From the NCBI GenBank assembly GCA_964016985.1, contig OZ024826.1, forward strand, positions 57,783,735-57,847,734: DNA of 64,000 nt, written 5' to 3'. This DNA comes from Anodontia alba. Its lineage: Eukaryota > Mollusca > Bivalvia > Lucinida > Lucinidae. Under the pieces are notes generated by a model. The model did not search any database and had not been told where the DNA came from. It saw only the letters and a list, made by a program, of their open reading frames with translations. Made by a program: the position numbers and the translations under genes. Each line of letters starts with the position of its first letter. The stretch's first letter is position 1. This document shows, in pieces, positions 15,401 to 30,400 of this stretch.

Positions 15401-18400
15401 GCAGAATGCAGCATCTGATCTGGGTCTACACTGTTTGCCATATTTCCAACGATGTTTCGGACACATCAGCAAGTAGTAAAAAGGACATACCAAATATTAG
15501 GGAAGTGTCCAGATGGCCAAGCAGTTAGCGCTTCTGACTTTGGATCCCGAGATCCCAGGTTCGAATCCCGCTAGAGGCAGAGTTCATCTCATGACCTTAT
15601 GGTACTTCATTGCACAGGGCCTTTCATTATCCCTACTTCATCATTTCAGTATGACTTAAATAATGTAGAAAGAGACATAAAACAAAATCAATGCCATCAG
15701 TCATTCAAATTTTAGGACAAGTATAAAAAGGAGTTAAGTTGTCCCAATATTTAGGGTAAATATTATAATAAAAATCAAAAAGGTTGCCTTTGGAAACAAA
15801 GAGCACACAAAAGAACGAAAATCAGAGACTCTGTTTTATTAAGTCCCTTCATATGCAGCATTGTACTTTGTGGAGCTGCTCATGCCTCCTAATACTGGTT
15901 TAAGTGATATTCAATTTTTAAGGTAACTAGAAAGGGCTCATAAAAATATAAAGGAAATAAAAAAAAATATAATCTACAATATAGTGCTGCATAAGGGGAC
16001 ATTTTGAAAAGAAAAAAGGGCTTATTCAGAGGAAATGTTAATGAGGAATATTTGATAATTCTGGGATAATTTTTCTTATTTCTCCATTAAACATATGATG
16101 TGAGTATTCATTAGAAGTGCCTCATGGTAAGGTGCTTCTAATGAGTACTCACAACATATTTTTCTCTCTTTATGGAGAACTGGAGAAAACTATCCCATAA
16201 TTATCATCAAATACTCCATATTAACAATTTCTCTGTTATTGCATTTGCCAACAATGAAGGCCTGTGTCAGCCTGCATGTTCATGCAGTGATAAGAGCTTT
16301 CTGCTGTTTCTGTATGACATTTTCATGTTGTGGCTGCAATGAAAACATGTCCTGAGATCAGATAAAAGGGAAGGGATACATAGACAGGGTATGTAACTCT
16401 GCCATTGAAATACCCCACCCTCCCCCACTCCTTCTCACTGTGGTGTGTGGGGGGATACTCTTAAAGGAAAGAATTTGCTACCTCTGGGAGCAAATTCTTT
16501 CCTTTAAGAGTAACCCCCATTTTGAAAGATTTCAAATAGGAGAGTAAAAGTGTCTCCCTTTGCAAATGTCAGCAAATCTGATAACTTAAATTGATTGAGG
16601 AAGGAAGTTGTTTTGCTGGGATTATAATGCCCCCCGTCTTTGAAGAAGTTGGAGGGGCATATTGCTTCTGGGACATTTGTGTGTGCGTGCATGCGTCAGT
16701 GCTTCCGTCCGTTACGCTTTTTGATGTATAGCATAACTTCTGAACCTTGCATGCTAGGGTTTTGAAATTTCATATATGGATTCTTCATGAAAAAATAGCT
16801 GACACATATTTTTTTCCCATCAGGATTACGCCCCTTTCCTGAGTTATGGCCCTTTGAAAAAATATGGATAAAATCTTTTCAGGAAAATTTCTTAAAAGCT
16901 ATTGAAGCTAGAGCCTTGAAACCTGGTGAATAGATTGGTATTGATGAGTAGATGACCTGATTAACTTTCGAATAAATTCTGAAAAATACTTCATGAGTTA
17001 TGGCCCTTTGTAACTTTCGGGCAGTTTTACATTGCACACTTTTTGATGCATAGCATAAGTTTTGAACTGTGCATGCTGTGGTTTTGAAACTTCATATATG
17101 GATTCCTCATGAAAAAATACCTGACACATATTGTTTTTCTTATCAGGATTGTGCCCCTTTCCTGAGTTATGGCCTTTGAATAAATATGGATGGATCTTGT
17201 CAGCAAACAGTTTCAAAGACAATTGAAGCTAGAGCCTTGAAAGAGGAATAGGTTGGTAGCAATGAGTTGATGACCTGATTAACTATTGAATAAATTCTGA
17301 AAAGTACTCCTTGAGTTATGGCCCCTTGTCATTTTGGGAAGTTTTGCATTGCACACTTTTTGATGCATAGCAAACGTTTTGAACATGTGCATGCTATGGT
17401 TTTGAAATTTCATGTTTAGATTTCTCATGAAAAATAGCTGACACATATTTTTTTTCTTATCAGGATTATGCCCCTTTCCTGAGTTATGGCCCTTTGAAAA
17501 AATATGGATGATGTTTTGTCGGCACAATATCTCAAAAAGTATTGAAGCTAGAGCCTTGAAATTTTAGGAATAGATTGTTAGCAGTGAGTATATGACCTGA
17601 TTAACTTCTGAATAAATTTTAAAAAGTACTTCTTGAGTTATGGCACTTTGTCATTTTGGGCATTTTTACATTGCACACTTTTTGATGCTTAGCATAAGTT
17701 TTGAACTGTGCATGCTAGCGTTTTGAAATTCCATGTATGGATTCCTCATGAAAAAATAGATGACACATATTTTTTTTCTTATCAGGATTATGCCCCTTTC
17801 CTGAGATGGCCCTTTGAATAAATATGGATACAATCTTGTCAGCAATATATCTCAAAAACATTTGAAGCTAGAGCCTTGAAATTTAAGGAATAGATAGGTG
17901 CGATGAGTAGATGACCTGATTAACTTATGAATAAATTCTGAAAAGTAATTCTTGAGTTATGGCCCATTGTCATTTTGGGCATTTTTACATTGCACACTTT
18001 TTGGTGCATAGCATAAGTTTTGAACTGTGCATGCTTGTTTGAAATTTCGTATATTGATTCTCATGAAAAAATAAGTGACCCAAATAGATGACCCATGTTT
18101 GTTTTCTTATCCAAATTATCTCCTATTTTAGAGTTATTTCCCTTTTAATAAAATAACATTGAATTCTCGTATATTTGTACTGTTGTTATCGTCATGGGTA
18201 AGCAGTGTTGGAGTCAAGCAGTGTTACAGTCAGGCAGTTGGGGGCATAGTGTTTTACAAACACCAGCTCTAGTTCTAATGAGAATCAGATTAGAGCCATC
18301 AAAGCAAGGTATTTAACTTATGCTGTGTACACAATTTTATTTTCTTGGAAGAAAATGATTTTAGAATAGTGTCATGCAGTTTAGCTGTTTGTAGGTTTTT

Positions 18401-21400
18401 GATGCAGAAAACAGCATGTGTAGAATGCTAGATAAATAGATATTACACTGCCATTAAATATTCAAACAGATATGCTTGAAGGAGCTATTTGATCAAGCTC
18501 TACAATGTTCACTATTCAGTAGGGCTTGAAATTAGCACTCGTCCACTTGTATTTAGGAGTAGATGTTCATTAAGCACAAGTGAAGAATTCGAACTGCTTG
18601 CTCGACAGGAGGAGTAACTTTTTTCGGGTGTAAGGGGAAATATTTTGGAGAAATAATAGAATCAGCTAGCATAATTACAAAGTTTTAAGTCACTCTAAAA
18701 TGTTACAAAAAGTCTGAAATGCAGCTTATTGCTATATAAGTTTTCTTGCCTGGTATTATGTCTCCCCCTGTTAGGGTTGGGAGACATATTATTTTACTAG
18801 TAAGTGGCAGTCATATTATAAAAGGAATTATAAATGACTACAGTAACACAATTAAAAGATTTTTGGTTCTAGCTTTTGGTCACAGGATGAGTGAGTCCCA
18901 GAAAAAATTTTGAGCCCTTTTAAGAATGGTGAACATTGCAGAGCTTGGTCAAATAGCTTGAAAACACTTTGTTGCATCCTTGAATTCTCTGCTAAATATG
19001 AGTTTGATAGCTGTATATACATTCTACTAGTTGCAAGAAACTGAAACTGAATTCTCAGTTGCTTTTATATTAATCCTTGTCCTGCTGAACCCTGATATAC
19101 CCTACCTTTGCAAACAGTGTAGATCCAGATCAGTTGGCTTCTGAAGAAGCCAACTGATCTGGATCTGTACTGTTTGCCATTAAATATGTGAATTTATAGC
19201 AACAGTCCGGATCAAGTAATCTGATTGGCTGAAAATTAGAAGTAGGCGTAGCATCTTAAATTATTCAGCAGGACAAGGGTTAAAGGAGTTTTCAGAGCAC
19301 AAGTACTTTGAAGGTTGATATTTGAGCTATATTAGAAAATCACAGGAATATAGTGGAGTTTTCCCACTGTTGTTCTGATAATTAAATCTCTGTAGAATTA
19401 ATTAGAAAATGTGTTCTGACATTCAGATTTTATCAGCATCATATGTGCTCTCAATGGGATTCTGAAGAATATATGCAGACATAGTATGAAATAGATCTAT
19501 ATGTTCATCATGAAAATGCCTATACAGCTCATAGCTTTAAAAAGCTCTCACTGTTATTTAATTGATAACTACATGACCTCCCTTGACTTAATTTGGCTTC
19601 AAAGCCCAGTTTGCAAACTACCAATTTAGACAGTATTTTCTCCAATAATACTTTGATACCCAGTTCTCAGTACATTAAAGCTGAAAGCTACGCTTTATTA
19701 TATTTGAAAAAAGTGGAGCTATACTCGATTTTCCATGTCCATCCATGATTCCGTCATTCCGTGATTCAGTGATTCCATGACTGCTTAATAACTTTTATGT
19801 TTGTGGTCCTACTTCAATGAAACTTATGCTACAGTTAGTCTCTAATGTAAGTAAGGTGTAGTCGCAGAATAGTGGCCAAGGGCCTATAACTCTTGGAGTT
19901 ATATCCCTTGATAGGTTTTCAAAATTTAAAATGCATTTTTCTTAATAACTTTTATGTTTGTGGTCCTACTTCAATGAACCTTAAAACACATTTGGTCTCT
20001 AAGATAGGGAAGGTGTAGTGGCAGAATGGTGCTTGGTAGGTTTTCAAAATTTAAAATGCATTTTGCTTCATAACTTTAATGTTTGTGGTCCTACTTTAAT
20101 GAACCTTAGATCACACTTGTTCTCTTAGGTAAGGAAGGTGTATTGGCAGAATGATGGCCGAAGGCCCACAACTTTTGGAGTTATGCCCCTTGATAGGTTT
20201 TCAAATTTTGTCATTCTTGAAAATTTTTATAACAGATTTTTTTAGGAACTATGAAAACCAGAAAACTGAAAGTTTGTATAAACATGGACAATGCCCGGAT
20301 GTATTGTGTTTACTGGAATAGGGGCCAAGGATCCATGACTCTTGGAGTTATATCCCATCAAAAATTAAAAATGCATTTTGCTCAATAACTTTTATGTTTG
20401 TGGTCCTACTTTGATGGAACTTATACCACACTTGTTCTCTAAGGTAAGGAAGGACACTTGGCCTCTAAGGTAAGGAAGGTGTAGTGGCAGAATGGTGGCC
20501 TAGGGCCTATAACTCTTGGAGTTATGCCCCTTGATAGGTTTTCAAATTTTCTCATTCTTGAAAATTTTTGTAACAGTCCAGGAACTATGAAAGCTAGAAA
20601 GCTGAAAGTTTGTATAAACATGACAAGTGGCATATAAGAAGAGGGCTATGAAGTAAAGTTTTAGAAGGTTAGTGATGCCCCTGTTCTGATTGGTTAAGAT
20701 TTTGTCAGCCAGCAAGCAGCATTCTAATCTTTAATAAACAATTAATGTCATTCTGGTATGATGATTATTGCCAGATGGACAAAGGTGATTCTGTTTGAAA
20801 AAGGGTTGGTTTGCCTGAAAATGGATTTTTCTGCCCTTATTGACTAAACTGTAACCATCAAAAGACTTGTGATTCTTTCAAGGTGATATTATTATCTCTA
20901 AGGAAAAACATAAAATTTATCAAACTGAATTACATGTATCAGTTTGCATAAACAGACCGATCAAAGCAGGGCATGAATTGAAAAAAAGTTAAGGGTACCT
21001 TTTTTGTGCATGTATGCTAATCCATAGGGACCCCAAAGTATATGATCTCGGCATAGCCAGAATGAAAGATTAATGTTTCTTCTGTAAACAAATCATTGCA
21101 GATCATTGCTTTCACAGTATTTTACTGTAACCTTCTAAGCCAGTAAACAGGTTTCAGAAGATAATTACACTAACCAGCTGGTCCCTTTGACTATTGAGAG
21201 ACTTGGTAGCCTTGTGTTATATGCCACTGACATGGACAATGACTGGAGGTTTTGTGTATATCTGAATAGGGGCAAAGGGTCGATACTGTTGCAGTTATGT
21301 CCCTGGTAAGTTTTCAAAAAATCAAACTGCATTTTGCTCAATAACTTTTATGTTTGTGGTACTACTTCGATGAAACTTATACCACCTTTGGGGGCTTTGA

Positions 21401-24400
21401 AAAATTGGTACACACATGGACAGTTGGTTGATGTATCTTGTATTCAGGAATCAGGGCCAAGAGACCATTACTCGTGGATTAAAATCCCTTGATAGGTTTT
21501 ACAATACCATGTTACCATGTCATGTTTTGGTGTTATCTGGTAAGGATGAATTCAAAATATTTCAACACTTTATGTATTGCTTCTCTGATAGAGCTGCAGC
21601 GGGGCTATAGTCAAGATCCTCTGACAGCTCTAGTTTTCAATTGAAAGCAGTATTTTCAGAAAATAAAAGTATTTTCAGAAAACAAAAGGTTATATAGAAA
21701 GCAGCTCAGATATCAACCTTAAATTGACTTATGAAATACATAAGTTAAACATTGGTTGTAAATAAGTGAGGCTACTTTTTAACAGATGTTGGCAAATGTA
21801 AGCAGTTTAAACATTTAATATACTATTGTCCAGATAAGGTGTTAAAATATCAAGTTCCGATTTGCAAAAAATAGGATTGCATTCTGGTCATAGATTTTAA
21901 TGTTTGTCTTGAAAATGACAAAAGACTGGATGCATATGAATGTTAAGCTGTAGATGAGAGAGGTCTCCAGATAAATATATTTCTCCATAATAATATACAT
22001 GTACATTGTGTAGTACTCATTAGAAGCAGCTTGTTGAGGTGCTTCTAATGAGTACCCACAACATATATTTTCATTGAGAAATAAGAAAAATATCAATACT
22101 TTTTTGTAGAAAAAAAATTACCCTGTGAAATTTATGAATGTTTTGCATGACGTTGCATTTTCTTTTTCCTTTTTTTTTTTTTTTTTTTTTTTTTTGCAAG
22201 TCATATATGATGAGCATTTTTTAGCATGATAACATGTTCTGTAAAGACAAAATGGACTACAGTGCTTGAGGTTTGTTTAGTCATATCTCTAGATAAAGCA
22301 CTTTTTTTCAACCGAAAAATACTGAATTTTTTTTTATTTCTCCATAAAAACATATGTTGTGGGTACTCATTAGAAGTGCCTTGCAGAGACACTTCTAATG
22401 AATACCCACAACATATGTTTTCATGGAGAAATAAGAAAACTATTATGTGGATACTCCCTCATAAATGAAGCTATGCAGTTTTAGTAAAATGTAACACATT
22501 CTACATTGTAAAACCTTGAGCTTGATTGTTTAGAGCAGGTACTGCTGAATAGAGTTAAGTAATCTTTGATAGAGTACACTATAATCTCTTTATACGGTGG
22601 TTTATCATAAGACAGTTTTGGATATAAGATGGTTTAAATGCTGACCCCAAAAGTGTTGTATCGAAACAAAAATATATAGATTATATAGAAAAATGACCAT
22701 TTATGGTCATTTTTCTATATAATCTATACATTTGTTTTGGATTTTTTCTGTATAATCAATACATTTTTGTTTGGATTTTTTTTATATAATCTATACATTT
22801 TTGCTTGGATTTATTTCTATATAATCTATACATTTTTTATTTGGATACAACAGAGTTGTTTAGCTAACATAGTTTTTCTTTGGATCCCAACAATAGTGTT
22901 ATATAAAGAGGTTGTGGTGTAATTGTCTGTTAGAGGTGACTTGTAAATACAGGAGACTTTATATAGAGGTTTCTACTGTAATAATATAGTAATATTATAG
23001 TGTAATATAGTTTAGTTTTTCTTGCCAAATCTAGAAACAGTTGGAATGTCAGCAACAGATGCTGTGGATGATAAAAGTAAAACAAGAGTTATTGCCCCTA
23101 CCCCACAATCACGGAAGTCTTTACGGAGGATTGAACCTGTAAAGAAGTCAGTAGGACAGACAACAGTAAAACCATGGGACAGGCTGGTGCAGTCTGACTA
23201 TGGTAAGTTCCTGTGTGGTTCTGATGTTTAACCTTTACCACTTTCTGGGCTAAGTCAGCAGATGACAAATTGATGATACAGGATTTTTCTTATTTTTCCC
23301 AGAAAATAGGCTCTGACATTGCATACAAATTGTCTCCTGATGAGACAATTTGTATGAAATATCAAAGCCTGTTTTCTGGAAAAAATAAGAAAAAATGTTA
23401 AAAATTGTTGTCTACTGAATATTTTGCCCAGTATGCTAAGAGTTAAGGGGAATTTATATTCTTTTTCGGGAGATAACTCTTTCAAAACTGCTTTGCTTCC
23501 CTTCTGAAAAGGGCTCTCACTCTAACAGGAAAGAGTTTGCTTCCTTTGAGAGCAAATAATGTCGCAAAAACTGAGAAATATTTTGTGACTTCCTCTTTGC
23601 ACTCCTTCTGAAAAATGGTGGAATATCTATCAAGCACTTCAGCAAATTTTACAGGTGCGCTTAAAGGACCCATACTGGTGCCCAGAAGTGAGGGCTGAAT
23701 AGGGACTTCTCTGGGACATAATGTGTTGATCTTCACTTTATAATGTCATATATTTACATTCTCAGTGCATTTACAGGAAAAAAACTTATAGTTAACTATT
23801 GGGATTTAATGTTATTCATACTTAAGTGAATACACTGACCCACGCAACATCACATGATCATTAAGTGACATCAAAGTAACCCTTAAAACGCCAAGAAAAT
23901 CTGCATCTGAAAATGTCATCTATTTATGTTGTCTGCTGAATATTCTTGCAAACTTTTCAAACATATTTTTGCATACAGGCAAACAGTGTGGACCCAGATC
24001 AGACTGCTCTTAAAGGAGCATCTGATCTGGGTCCACACTGTTTGCAGAAATGACTTTTAAAATCACAAGCAGATGACAAAGCAGGCGACAATTGTTGTGA
24101 CTGGCAGTTTAAGGGTTAATCCATGGTTCTCTGCAATATCATTAGTCGATGGCGACTTCAATGATGCTGTTCCACTGTGAATAGGAAAACTCTGTGCAGT
24201 TGTTTTCTTGTTTCAATTTTAGTCCTTGATTCAGATTTTTTTTTTCGTCAAATAATGGATGGAAAGTACCAGTTATATACATACGTGTATAAGCAATAAA
24301 GGCAATTTATTTTATGTCCATTGAAGTATGAACAATATTGGGTCGCAAGCAAAGTTTACATGAACCCTTTGGGGTTCACTTACTTTGCTGGTGAACCAAT

Positions 24401-27400
24401 GGTTGTCATACTACAATGAACGTTAAAAAAAAAAAAAAAAAAAAAATCCTTCATTTCTAGATTAATTTATTATTTTGGTGCTGATGTTTTTCTTAACCTT
24501 GTCTTGCTGAATAAATTAAGAAGCTACACCCACTTCTAGTTTTCAGCCAATCAGATTCTTTGATCCAGGTTGTTGATACAAATTCACATACTGAATAATA
24601 AATAGTGCAGATCCGAATCAGTTGGCTTCTTCAGAATTTTGTAAAGACAGGGTATATCCGGGTTCAGCAGGACTAGTGTTAACACTTAGCAGGATTTGGG
24701 CAAATTCAACAGATAACAAATTGATAATATTTTTCTTGTTCTTCCCAGAAAACACCACATTTCACTTTTCATGCAAATTGTCTCTCTAGGAGACAATTTA
24801 CATGATATGTCAAATCTGTTTTCAGAGAAAAATAAGAAAAATATTTTAAAATGTCGTCTGTTGAATTTCTTACCCGGCATGCTAACCATTTATTAATTTT
24901 GAACCTACATAAGTCAAACACATTCTTTTGTGTTTTTTAAATTTCAGAAGCTCCCTTATTATCTACATATAAGATAGAGACTAAGACAAAAGAGGGTGCC
25001 GCCTCGGAGCCTGAAAGTGGCTACAGAACTGACAGCAGCACAACTTATTCTCAGGTGGAGGAGAAGGTTGCAGAGATACAGCATAAGGTGCATGTACATT
25101 TTAACTTTATTGTAGAGTTAAATGCCAAGAACGCTGGGTAAAATTTTCAGCAGACGACATATTAAAATATTTTTCTTATTTTCCCCAGAAAACAGGATTT
25201 GACGTTATTCCATGCAAACGGTCTCTTTTGGCTGAATTTGCCCGGAAAGTGGTAAAGGTTAAATGGGATGGCTATACATATATCACAATGGTATTATTTT
25301 GTGACCATGACCTACATTCACAGCCCAGTGACTTTGTTATTGTTTTCTTAACCCTTGTCCTAAGATGCCACACCCACTTCTAATTTTCAGCCAATCAGGT
25401 TACTTGATCCAGGTTGTCAATGCAAACTCATATGCTTAATGACAAATAGTGCAGATCAAGATCAGTTTACTTCTTAAGAAGCCAACTGATCTGGATCTAC
25501 ACTGTTTGCAAAGGCAGGGTATATCCGGGTTCAGCAGGACAAGGGTTCAATTATAATGCTACATTTGTATATGCTATCTGTTATATGTATGTTGTGCTAC
25601 TCATTGGAAGTACCTTGTCAGTGTACTTCTAATGAGTATCCACAACAATTGTTTTTATTGAGAATGAGAAAATAACCCTTAGCAAATTCTCTGCTTTACT
25701 GCATGAGCCGTTGTCTTAAATTTTAGATCAAGAGACTGAAGTCCAGGGCCACAAGTGGGGATGAAGTGACCTTGACATTGGTGAAAGATCTTCAAATTGA
25801 GTTACAGCATTTTGAAAAGCTGTTGACTGAGAAGGAGAAGGCTATCAAATACCAGAGGCCTGACAAGGTGGATGAGAGAAAATCTGTGCTTGCTTTACAG
25901 AGTGAACCTAGCCAGAATAACAGTAAGTGACATTTTGACAGTATATTTCATTAGGCACTTTTAATCAGAACCCACAAGATATGTTTGCTTGAAGAAATAA
26001 AAAAAAATTACATAGTTATTCAATCAAAAATAATTGATATTTTTAAAAGGAAAATACCAATATATTTCAAATAAAAAGTATTGATATTTATCTTATTTCT
26101 TCACGTAAACATATGCTGTGGGTACTCATTAGAAGTGCCTCACCGAGGCACTTTTAGTGAGTACCCACAACATACCTCTTCATGGAGAAATAAGAAAAAG
26201 CATTTTTGATATTTTTAAAATAAAAATATAAGCACTTCTTAAACAAAAGCATGTTGAATATTTCTTATTTCTCTGTGAATATATATGTTTAGGGTATTCA
26301 CTAGAAGCACCACAACACTTGTTTCAGTGAGATGCTTCTAATGTGTACCCACAACATGTGTTCATTGGGGGAAAACAAAAATACTTATCTGGCTACTCCT
26401 CTTACCTAGAGCTATGATATATCACACAAATAACTATTTTATAAGAGCCCCATCCCTGCCCATCAGGGCTCGCAAGATAGTTTGACTGCCAGGTACCTCT
26501 GCAAGAGAGCTGCTGGTCAATTTAGATGGGACTTGAGACTTTGTCATTTGTCTCAGGTTTGGTAAAAGTCCTACAAAGTCTGAGGCAACTTCACAACATG
26601 ACTGAAATATTGTTGAACTGCACATTAAACATCAACTCAACTCAACTCATGATGATGTTCATGTGAGCTGCAATATAAGAAAATGTACCTACAGACATGT
26701 GCCCCCAACAAAGACTCAGATCAGTCTGCACATCTGTGCAGGCTGATCAGTCTCTTTGTTGTTTGCGTGATGAAACTTTGCGTCCTTGGCTATCTAAAAT
26801 GTGCACAGTGACGATTCTGGTAAGACTGGTAAATGCACATATGTCCAAAGGTACATATTCTGAAATTGTGGCTCATACATAATTTTTATTGTAGAGCAAA
26901 TACCAGAAACATCAACACCAAGACCCAGGCAGCCATCGCCATCTACGGAGAATCAGCAGTTGCTGTCACCAATCCAAGAACAACGTCCGAAACCCATACC
27001 AAGAAGACCTTCCACATTCACAGGAAATTCAAAATCAAACCAAACAGCACAGAAGGCAGCTGTTATAGAAGATCTGTTAATTGAGGATAGTGTCGTGAAG
27101 GGTGGGGATGATGTGATGAAGGATAAAGCAGCAATGTCGATGAGTAAGAAGGAACTCCTGGATGAGATGAGGAAAGAGAAGCATCAACATCATAGACAGA
27201 TAAGGTACTAGTGCTTTTTATATGGAATGGTAGCATGTCTGCTTTGAGACCAGGAGATTGTGCAGAGGACTTGTTAAGGAGGAGTATTTCACGATAGTTC
27301 TGGGATGATTTTCGCCAGTTCTCCATAAGAGCATATTTTGTGGGTACTCATTTGAAGTGCAGTGGTGAGGTGCTTTAAATGAGTACCCACAACATATGTT

Positions 27401-30400
27401 TTTATGGTAATGTAAGAAAAATTATCCCAGAATTATCACTAAATAGTTCTAGTTAACAAGTCCTCTGTTGTGTGATCGATCCCTAACAGATCATACCAGA
27501 TACTTTAGAAATGGTGCTGGCTGTTCTTTCGCATAGCTCTCAACATTAAGAAAGTAGAACTAGGAATCAGAAGTGGTCAGCCTGGTGTCACTATCATGCA
27601 ACTTGGTGGAATATCATGTTGTGTCTGGGGGTGATATTTGAGTGAGGCAGCACAATAAAAGTGAGATCATTGGGCTCCCAATCACATCCAGACGCTGTCA
27701 TGATATGACTGAAAGATTGTTGAAAACGACGTAAAACCCGAATATAAGAAAACAAACAAACCTATTATATGGTTATGTCCTAAATTTTTGAATGCTTTAT
27801 TTCATCCTTTTTGTCTTAATTTTGTTTTCACATGTATTTTTTTCACAAAATACTTGGTGGAATGGCAAGCAGCGTAAAGACTGATCAGACTGCTCATTCA
27901 GGAGCATTCGGATCTGTGATAGCACTGTTTGCATATGCAGTTTTGTCAGAAAAGTTGGTGTATGTTACCGTACATTTCCAGAAAAAGGGAATATTCGGAA
28001 AAGATTTTTGTTAATTTTTCTCCGTCATATCCCGTATGCAGTCTACTATGGAATATTCTCCATGGAATAGCCACATTGAGGCAGTCCCATTGAATGCCCA
28101 TAAGATATATTTTACTGTATCTATTATTCCGGCCGGTAAAAAGTAAAGACTCAAATTAAACTTTGCAGATGTGTATGTATTAATACCTTTTTTGCATGAT
28201 GTAATTCATTTGTAAACTCTTATTTGATGATGGTCCCTGTAGTTTAACTGTTTGCTTTTTTTCAGGCAACTTCAATCAGAGCTGAAAAGAATGAGGGAAA
28301 CCGATGCTGCTTCGAGTATGGAATTAAGTCAGAATGATATTTCATATAGAGAGGAAGGTTAGTAGCTTTTAACCCTTGTGACACCATACAAAATGTAGCA
28401 GACTTCAGTCTGATTTTTCTAAAAAAAAAAAAAAAAAAATTCAAAGGAAATAAAGCTTAATATTTCATGTGAATTGTCTGCCTGGCAGACGATTCACATG
28501 AAATAACAAGCCTTATTTTCTCTGAAAAATAAAAAGATGTCAGAAAGTTGTCTGCTGCAGTAGAGAACACATGTTGCTTGGTTTAGGTCAGGTTCCATTG
28601 TTGCTGTCAGTATTACATGTATCATTTATATGCTGTGTATCAGATTCAAATTGTTTGAGTTGACGGTTTAAGGCCCAGTCAACCCATTAGGGTCATGTCA
28701 AGTGTGGTCAGTTTTCCTAACCATACTTATGCTGGACAGGTTTAGTCTTCTAGCGGTTAACCAGTATTGTGCACATTCTTTTGCCAGAACCTGACAACTG
28801 CCCTTCTTGAATCAACGGAAGGAAGAGAATGACTGTAGAAAACATTTCATAATAAGTCTCCAAGAGAGAATGTTGACTGGGCAGGGATCGAATTTGCGAC
28901 CTCCTGATCACCAATTGGATGTGCATCCGACTGAGCCACTGAAGCCAGCTCTGTGTATCAGAATCATTCAAAATGCTAGGAAAGCTGTTTCATTCATCCA
29001 AGACAGCAATGTTTATGGGGCTTAATGCACTTGTAGATTTTTCATCATTTGTTACAGGAGACACCTTTTGTGACTTCCTGTTTGCTTTTCTGTACCTTAG
29101 GTCACTTCTGAAAAGGGGTCTATTTTAAAAGGAAAGAATTTGCTCCCAAGGAAAGCAAATTCTTTCCTTTTAAAGTAGCCAGGCTCCATAGTGCAGTCAT
29201 ACGCATCTGACTGCAGATCCAGAGGTCGCAAGTTCAAATCCCAGCTCGGTCACATAGCTTTAGTGGAGATTGATCATGAAATCATTTCTACAGTCATTCT
29301 CCCACTTTCACTAAATCATTGATCATGAAATCATTTCTACAGTCATTCTCCCACTTTCACTAAATCAAGAAGGGCAGTTATCAGTTACTGTCAAAAGAAT
29401 GTACACAAGTATTGTTTAACTGCTTACAGGACTAAGCCTACCCAGGTATAGTGAGAGTAGGTTAACTGACCAGCTCAATATGACCTTGACAGTGTTGACT
29501 GGACCATAAAACTGCAACTCAAAAACTCCTTTTTAAAGTAAACCACTATTCAGAAGGGAGGAAACAGAATGTTGACAGATTTGCCTCACCTGAAAAGTGT
29601 ATCCATTACACTTAACATCCTTTTACTTTTACACTAAAATATATTCCATTAGAATTACCTCAGTGAGGTCATGTAATGAGAACTCACAGTATATGTTTAG
29701 GGGGAGAAATAAGAAACTTAACAATTTCAAAAGTCTTCTTAACCTTGACATCTGAACACCACAGATATTCTTGATCTAAACTTACTCTGAGTCCCCCATT
29801 TTATTTATTTCTACATTTATTTTATGTTTCCAGATTTGGTAGGAGAAGGGGCATTTTCCCAGGTATTCCGTGGGACATACCAGGGGTCTGAAGTAGCCAT
29901 CAAGAGACTTGTTGTGCCACTTGCTGCTCAAGACAGAAATTATTTTGCAGCAGAGGTAAAAGAAATGACTTAGGCATAGTTCCAGATAAGAGGGGTACAT
30001 AGATAGCTATTTTTCTTTTTTCTCCATGAAAACATATATTGTGGGTACTTGTTTAAAGTACCACACCAAGTTACTTCTAATGAGTACCCACAACATACAC
30101 TGTGCAATGCATGAAAAGGACTATTTTGCAATTTGCATAAGTGCAGGCTGATCAGGATCTTCATTCTCTGCTTATAGAATCAATAGATACTGTAGTATAT
30201 GTTGACAAACAAAGAATGCCCAAAACTCACTGCACTGATGCACATGTCCATCGGGACTTTCGCTGTTCACACATGGCATAAGGGCCTTTTTTCCATGTTG
30301 GGCATCATATGTTTTCAACTTTTTGTAGAGAATAAAAAAGACAATACTTTTTGGATGAAAAAAGTGCCTTATTATGCCTCCTCCATTCGAAGAATGGTAG

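Noticed and set aside
15492..15590. Possible tRNA gene
   Set aside because: A and B boxes are good, but the 5' and 3' ends do not form an acceptor stem and the sequence continues into a SINE body.
26833..27084. 83-codon frame overlapping exon 7
   Set aside because: Out of frame with the kinase chain; the frame that keeps both splice phases is the one used in exon 7.
29186..29260. Possible tRNA-Cys gene
   Set aside because: The anticodon-like GCA and B box fit, but the stems are imperfect and it is followed by a repeated SINE body.
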